Below, in pieces: positions 61,758 through 64,000 of a stretch of DNA of 64,000 nucleotides. The translations under genes were made by a program, and so were the position numbers. The stretch is from positions 62,001 to 126,000 of the forward strand of contig NZ_KQ758475.1 in the NCBI RefSeq assembly GCF_001456955.1, written 5' to 3'. The stretch's first letter is position 1. Every line of letters begins with the position of its first letter. The notes beneath the pieces were generated by a model. It searched no databases. It was not told where the DNA came from and worked only from the letters and a program-made list of their open reading frames with translations. Origin of the DNA: Microbacterium enclense. Lineage in GTDB: Bacteria > Actinomycetota > Actinomycetes > Actinomycetales > Microbacteriaceae.

Positions 61758-62866
61758 GCACCACCGCCACCCGCACCCGCTGGTCGGGCGTCGCCGGTTC
61801 CGCCGCGGCCACCGTCACCCGCTACGGCTTCGTCGCCGCCTTCGCGCTGCTCATCGTGTTCTTCTCGTTCGCGAGCGACGCGTTCCTTCGCCCGACGAAC
61901 CTGCTCAACGTGCTCGACGGCGTCGCGATCCTGCTGCTGGTCGCCCTCGCCCTCACCGTCGTGGTGTCGTCCGGCGGCATCGACCTCTCCGCCGCCGTCG
62001 CCGTCGACTTCGGCGCGTGGTTCGCGATCGTGTCGATGATGTCGTTCGGGATGCCGTGGCCCGTCGCCGTGCTGCTGGGCCTGCTCGGCGGCGCGCTGAT
62101 CGGGGCGCTCAACGCCTTCCTCATCGTGGGGCTCGGCGTCACGCCCTTCCTCGCCACCCTCGGCACGTTCTTCATCGGGCGCAGCGCCCAGCAGATCGGT
62201 ACGAACGGCGGCGCGAGCGTCAGCTTCCGCGCGGCTCCCGAGGGCTTCACCTTCCTCGGCTCGGGCGACGTGCTCGGAGTCGGCATCCCGGTCATCATCG
62301 CCGCGGTCGCGGCCGTGGGCATCGGCATCCTGCTGCACCGCACCCCCGCGGGCGTGCGCATCCAGGCCATGGGCCTGCAGGATCGCGCGGCCGTCGTCGC
62401 GGGGCTGCGCACCCGTCGCATCCGGGTGCTCGTCTACGTCGGCGCGGGCGTGCTGTGCGCGGCGGGCGGCATCCTGCTCAGCGCGTCGCTGCGGCTGTAC
62501 ACCCCGCTCGCGGGCTTCAGCTACCTGTTGGATGCCATTGCCGCGGTGTTCATCGGCGCGTCGATGCACCCGCGCTCGCGGCCCAACGTGCCCGGTACCG
62601 TCGTGGGTGTGCTGTTCCTCGGCGTGCTGGCGAACGGCCTCGACCTGCTCGGGCTCGACTTCAACGTGAAGGCCGCGGTGCAGGGCGTGGTGCTGCTGGT
62701 CGCCCTCGTGCTGGCGTACACCGTCGCGCAGCGCGCGCGGGCGGCGGCGGAGCGCAAGCCCGCTGTCGCGGCGGCCCGACCGGGCGCCGCCGGGACGGGC
62801 GCGGTCGCCCCGGACGCCGCAGCCGCCCCGCGCACCGGCGACACCACCCCGGGCGGCACGGCGTGA
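61754..62866 (+). CDS. Sugar ABC transporter permease 2, locus 2
   Basis: A 370-aa CUT2 permease: ALLIVFFSFASDAFLRPTNL, LTVVVSSGGIDLSAAVAVDF, and AMGLQDRAAVVAGLRTRRIR. It is only distantly similar to permease 1. The last ~45 residues are Ala/Pro/Gly-rich and cytosolic. The GTG start overlaps permease 1, and its stop overlaps the FGGY kinase start as GTGA at 62863-62866. Confidence 0.92.
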   Translation: MSTTATRTRWSGVAGSAAATVTRYGFVAAFALLIVFFSFASDAFLRPTNLLNVLDGVAILLLVALALTVVVSSGGIDLSAAVAVDFGAWFAIVSMMSFGMPWPVAVLLGLLGGALIGALNAFLIVGLGVTPFLATLGTFFIGRSAQQIGTNGGASVSFRAAPEGFTFLGSGDVLGVGIPVIIAAVAAVGIGILLHRTPAGVRIQAMGLQDRAAVVAGLRTRRIRVLVYVGAGVLCAAGGILLSASLRLYTPLAGFSYLLDAIAAVFIGASMHPRSRPNVPGTVVGVLFLGVLANGLDLLGLDFNVKAAVQGVVLLVALVLAYTVAQRARAAAERKPAVAAARPGAAGTGAVAPDAAAAPRTGDTTPGGTA

Positions 62867-64000
62867 CCCCCGCCGTCCTCGGCATCGACGCCGGCACCAC
62901 CGCCGTCAAGGCCGTGCTGTACTCGCTCGAGGGCGAGACGCTCGCCGCCGGGCACCGGTCGGTCGCGGTCGTGCGCACCCCCGACGGCGGTGCCGAGAGC
63001 GACATCGACCTCGTCTGGGAGGCTGTCGTCGGCGCCGTGCGCCAGGCGCTGTCGCAGGCGCGCAGCACGGCCCCCGACGTCGTCGCGATCGGTGTGACCG
63101 GGCAGGGCGACGGTGCGTGGCTCGTCGACGCCGAGGGGCGGCCGGTGCGTCCCGCCGCCCTGTGGCTCGACGGCCGGAACGCCGACCGCGTGACCGCCTG
63201 GCAGCGCGACGGACGGGATGCCGCGGTGATCGCCGCCACCGGATCGGCCAGCTTCCCCGGCACCCTCCCCGTGCTGCTCGACGGCTTCGCCGAGACCGAG
63301 CCCGACGTGCTCGCCCGCGCGGCTCACCACCTCAACTGCAAGGACTCGGTGCGTCACCGCCTCGCCGGCGAGGTCGCGACCGATCCCTCCGAGGCGTCGC
63401 GCACGTACCTCGATCCGGCGACCCTCGCGTACTCCGACGAGATGATCGACGCGCTCGACCACCGCCGCTTCGCGCATCTGCTGCCGCCCGTCCGCGCCCC
63501 GCACGAGCGCGGCGGCACCCTCACCGACGATGCCGCCGCCGAGCTCGGCCTCCGCGCCGGCGTGCCCGTCGCCATCGGCCTCGTCGACTCCGCCGCCTGC
63601 CCCGTGGGTCTCGGCGCGCTCGCCGACCAGGACGGCTGGGTGGTGCTCGGCACGACCGCGACCGTGGCCGTCAACCGCGTCGACCGCGCGGCGGCCGACA
63701 GCGGGATCGGCATCCTCATCCCCACCGGCCGCGGCACCCAGGTGCTCGAAGCCCTGTCGTCGATGGTCGGCACGCCCAACCTCGACTGGGTGCGAGGCAC
63801 CCTCGGCCTCGCCGACCGCAGCTGGACCGAGCTCGAACGCCTCGCGCGCACGGCGCCCGACGGCAGCGGCGGAGTCATCTACCTGCCCTACGGCTCGCCC
63901 AGCGGCGAGCGCGCCCCGTTCGTGGATGCCGCGGCCTCGGCGTCGTGGGTCGGCATGAACGTCACGACCACCCCCGCCCAGCTGCTGCGGAGCGTCTTCG
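62863..64000 (+). CDS. FGGY-family carbohydrate kinase (partial, runs off the window)
   Basis: The first 379 codons of a sugar kinase; the frame stays open to the last base. VLGIDAGTTAVKAVLY (from residue 5) is the phosphate-binding start, IGVTGQGDGAWLVD and LWLDGRNADRV follow, and GTTATVAVN marks the second ATPase domain. FGGY kinases act on xylulose, ribulose, glycerol, erythritol and similar. The GTG at 62863 overlaps permease 2, making it the fifth rightward gene of the operon and the likely kinase for the imported sugar or polyol. Confidence 0.92.
   Translation, partial: MTPAVLGIDAGTTAVKAVLYSLEGETLAAGHRSVAVVRTPDGGAESDIDLVWEAVVGAVRQALSQARSTAPDVVAIGVTGQGDGAWLVDAEGRPVRPAALWLDGRNADRVTAWQRDGRDAAVIAATGSASFPGTLPVLLDGFAETEPDVLARAAHHLNCKDSVRHRLAGEVATDPSEASRTYLDPATLAYSDEMIDALDHRRFAHLLPPVRAPHERGGTLTDDAAAELGLRAGVPVAIGLVDSAACPVGLGALADQDGWVVLGTTATVAVNRVDRAAADSGIGILIPTGRGTQVLEALSSMVGTPNLDWVRGTLGLADRSWTELERLARTAPDGSGGVIYLPYGSPSGERAPFVDAAASASWVGMNVTTTPAQLLRSVF

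Overview
The window is very GC-rich, tightly packed and strongly biased to C/G third positions. Gene content (actinobacterial sugar ABC operons, a ROK regulator, the ATP-grasp/alpha-E/transglutaminase trio, a PIG-L/glycosyltransferase cluster, an Ebo-type operon) and many start codons sitting 6-7 nt after a TANNNT box (leaderless transcription) point to an actinobacterium of the Microbacteriaceae, most likely Microbacterium. This is an inference from style and gene content, not from a marker gene. No rRNA, tRNA, prophage, IS element or CRISPR array was recognised.

Layout. 1-9.8 kb: galactokinase, a carboxylesterase, an orphan DNA methyltransferase overlapped by a domain-permuted lipoate ligase, an EamA exporter divergent from a LysR regulator, a DUF2079 membrane protein, and TatB and TatA. 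10.2-17.5 kb: an envelope locus of a large secreted sugar dehydrogenase, a Tat-exported TIM-barrel isomerase, a WxL-like surface protein and its DUF916 (WxL-interacting) membrane partner. 17.6-18.4 kb: a five-copy ~175-bp tandem array. 18.5-26 kb: sugar-uptake locus 1 (ROK regulator, permease and ATPase leftward; binding protein, Gfo/Idh/MocA oxidoreductase and isomerase rightward). 26.1-27.2 kb: a non-coding block with four copies of a long palindrome. 27.3-34.8 kb: a six-gene leftward operon of the Ebo metabolite-traffic type, headed by an inositol-3-phosphate synthase and joined by 4-bp start/stop overlaps or a 1-bp gap. 35-39.6 kb: a lipase-like hydrolase and a MarR-MFS-MFS export locus. 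39.7-46 kb: FMN-dependent lactate dehydrogenase with a GntR-type operator, the transglutaminase/alpha-E/circularly permuted ATP-grasp operon, and a divergent ATP-grasp ligase. 46.1-50.7 kb: a zinc alcohol dehydrogenase and an acyl-CoA dehydrogenase / PIG-L-methyltransferase fusion / glycosyltransferase operon. 50.8-56.5 kb: a peptidase-like hydrolase, a ParE-type toxin-antitoxin pair, a membrane molybdopterin oxidoreductase, and an arginine/ornithine pair. 57-64 kb: sugar-uptake locus 2 (PfkB kinase divergent from binding protein, ATPase, two permeases and an FGGY kinase cut by the window end).

How the genes work together. Two separate CUT2-type (ribose-like) ABC systems with their own catabolic enzymes, an extracytoplasmic sugar-oxidising and isomerising locus, galactokinase and lactate oxidation suggest a versatile plant- or soil-associated saprophyte. 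The Tat subunits lie just upstream of a Tat substrate. The Ebo-type operon is the best candidate for a little-described system: it pairs a cyclitol-phosphate synthase with a prenyltransferase, two TIM-barrel enzymes, an EboA domain, a TatD hydrolase and a phosphodiesterase.

The intergenic DNA is unusual. At least five unrelated families of palindromic or tandem repeats decorate gene ends, and the heptamer GGATGCC/GGCATCC recurs throughout coding and non-coding DNA, often through codons that the genome otherwise avoids.
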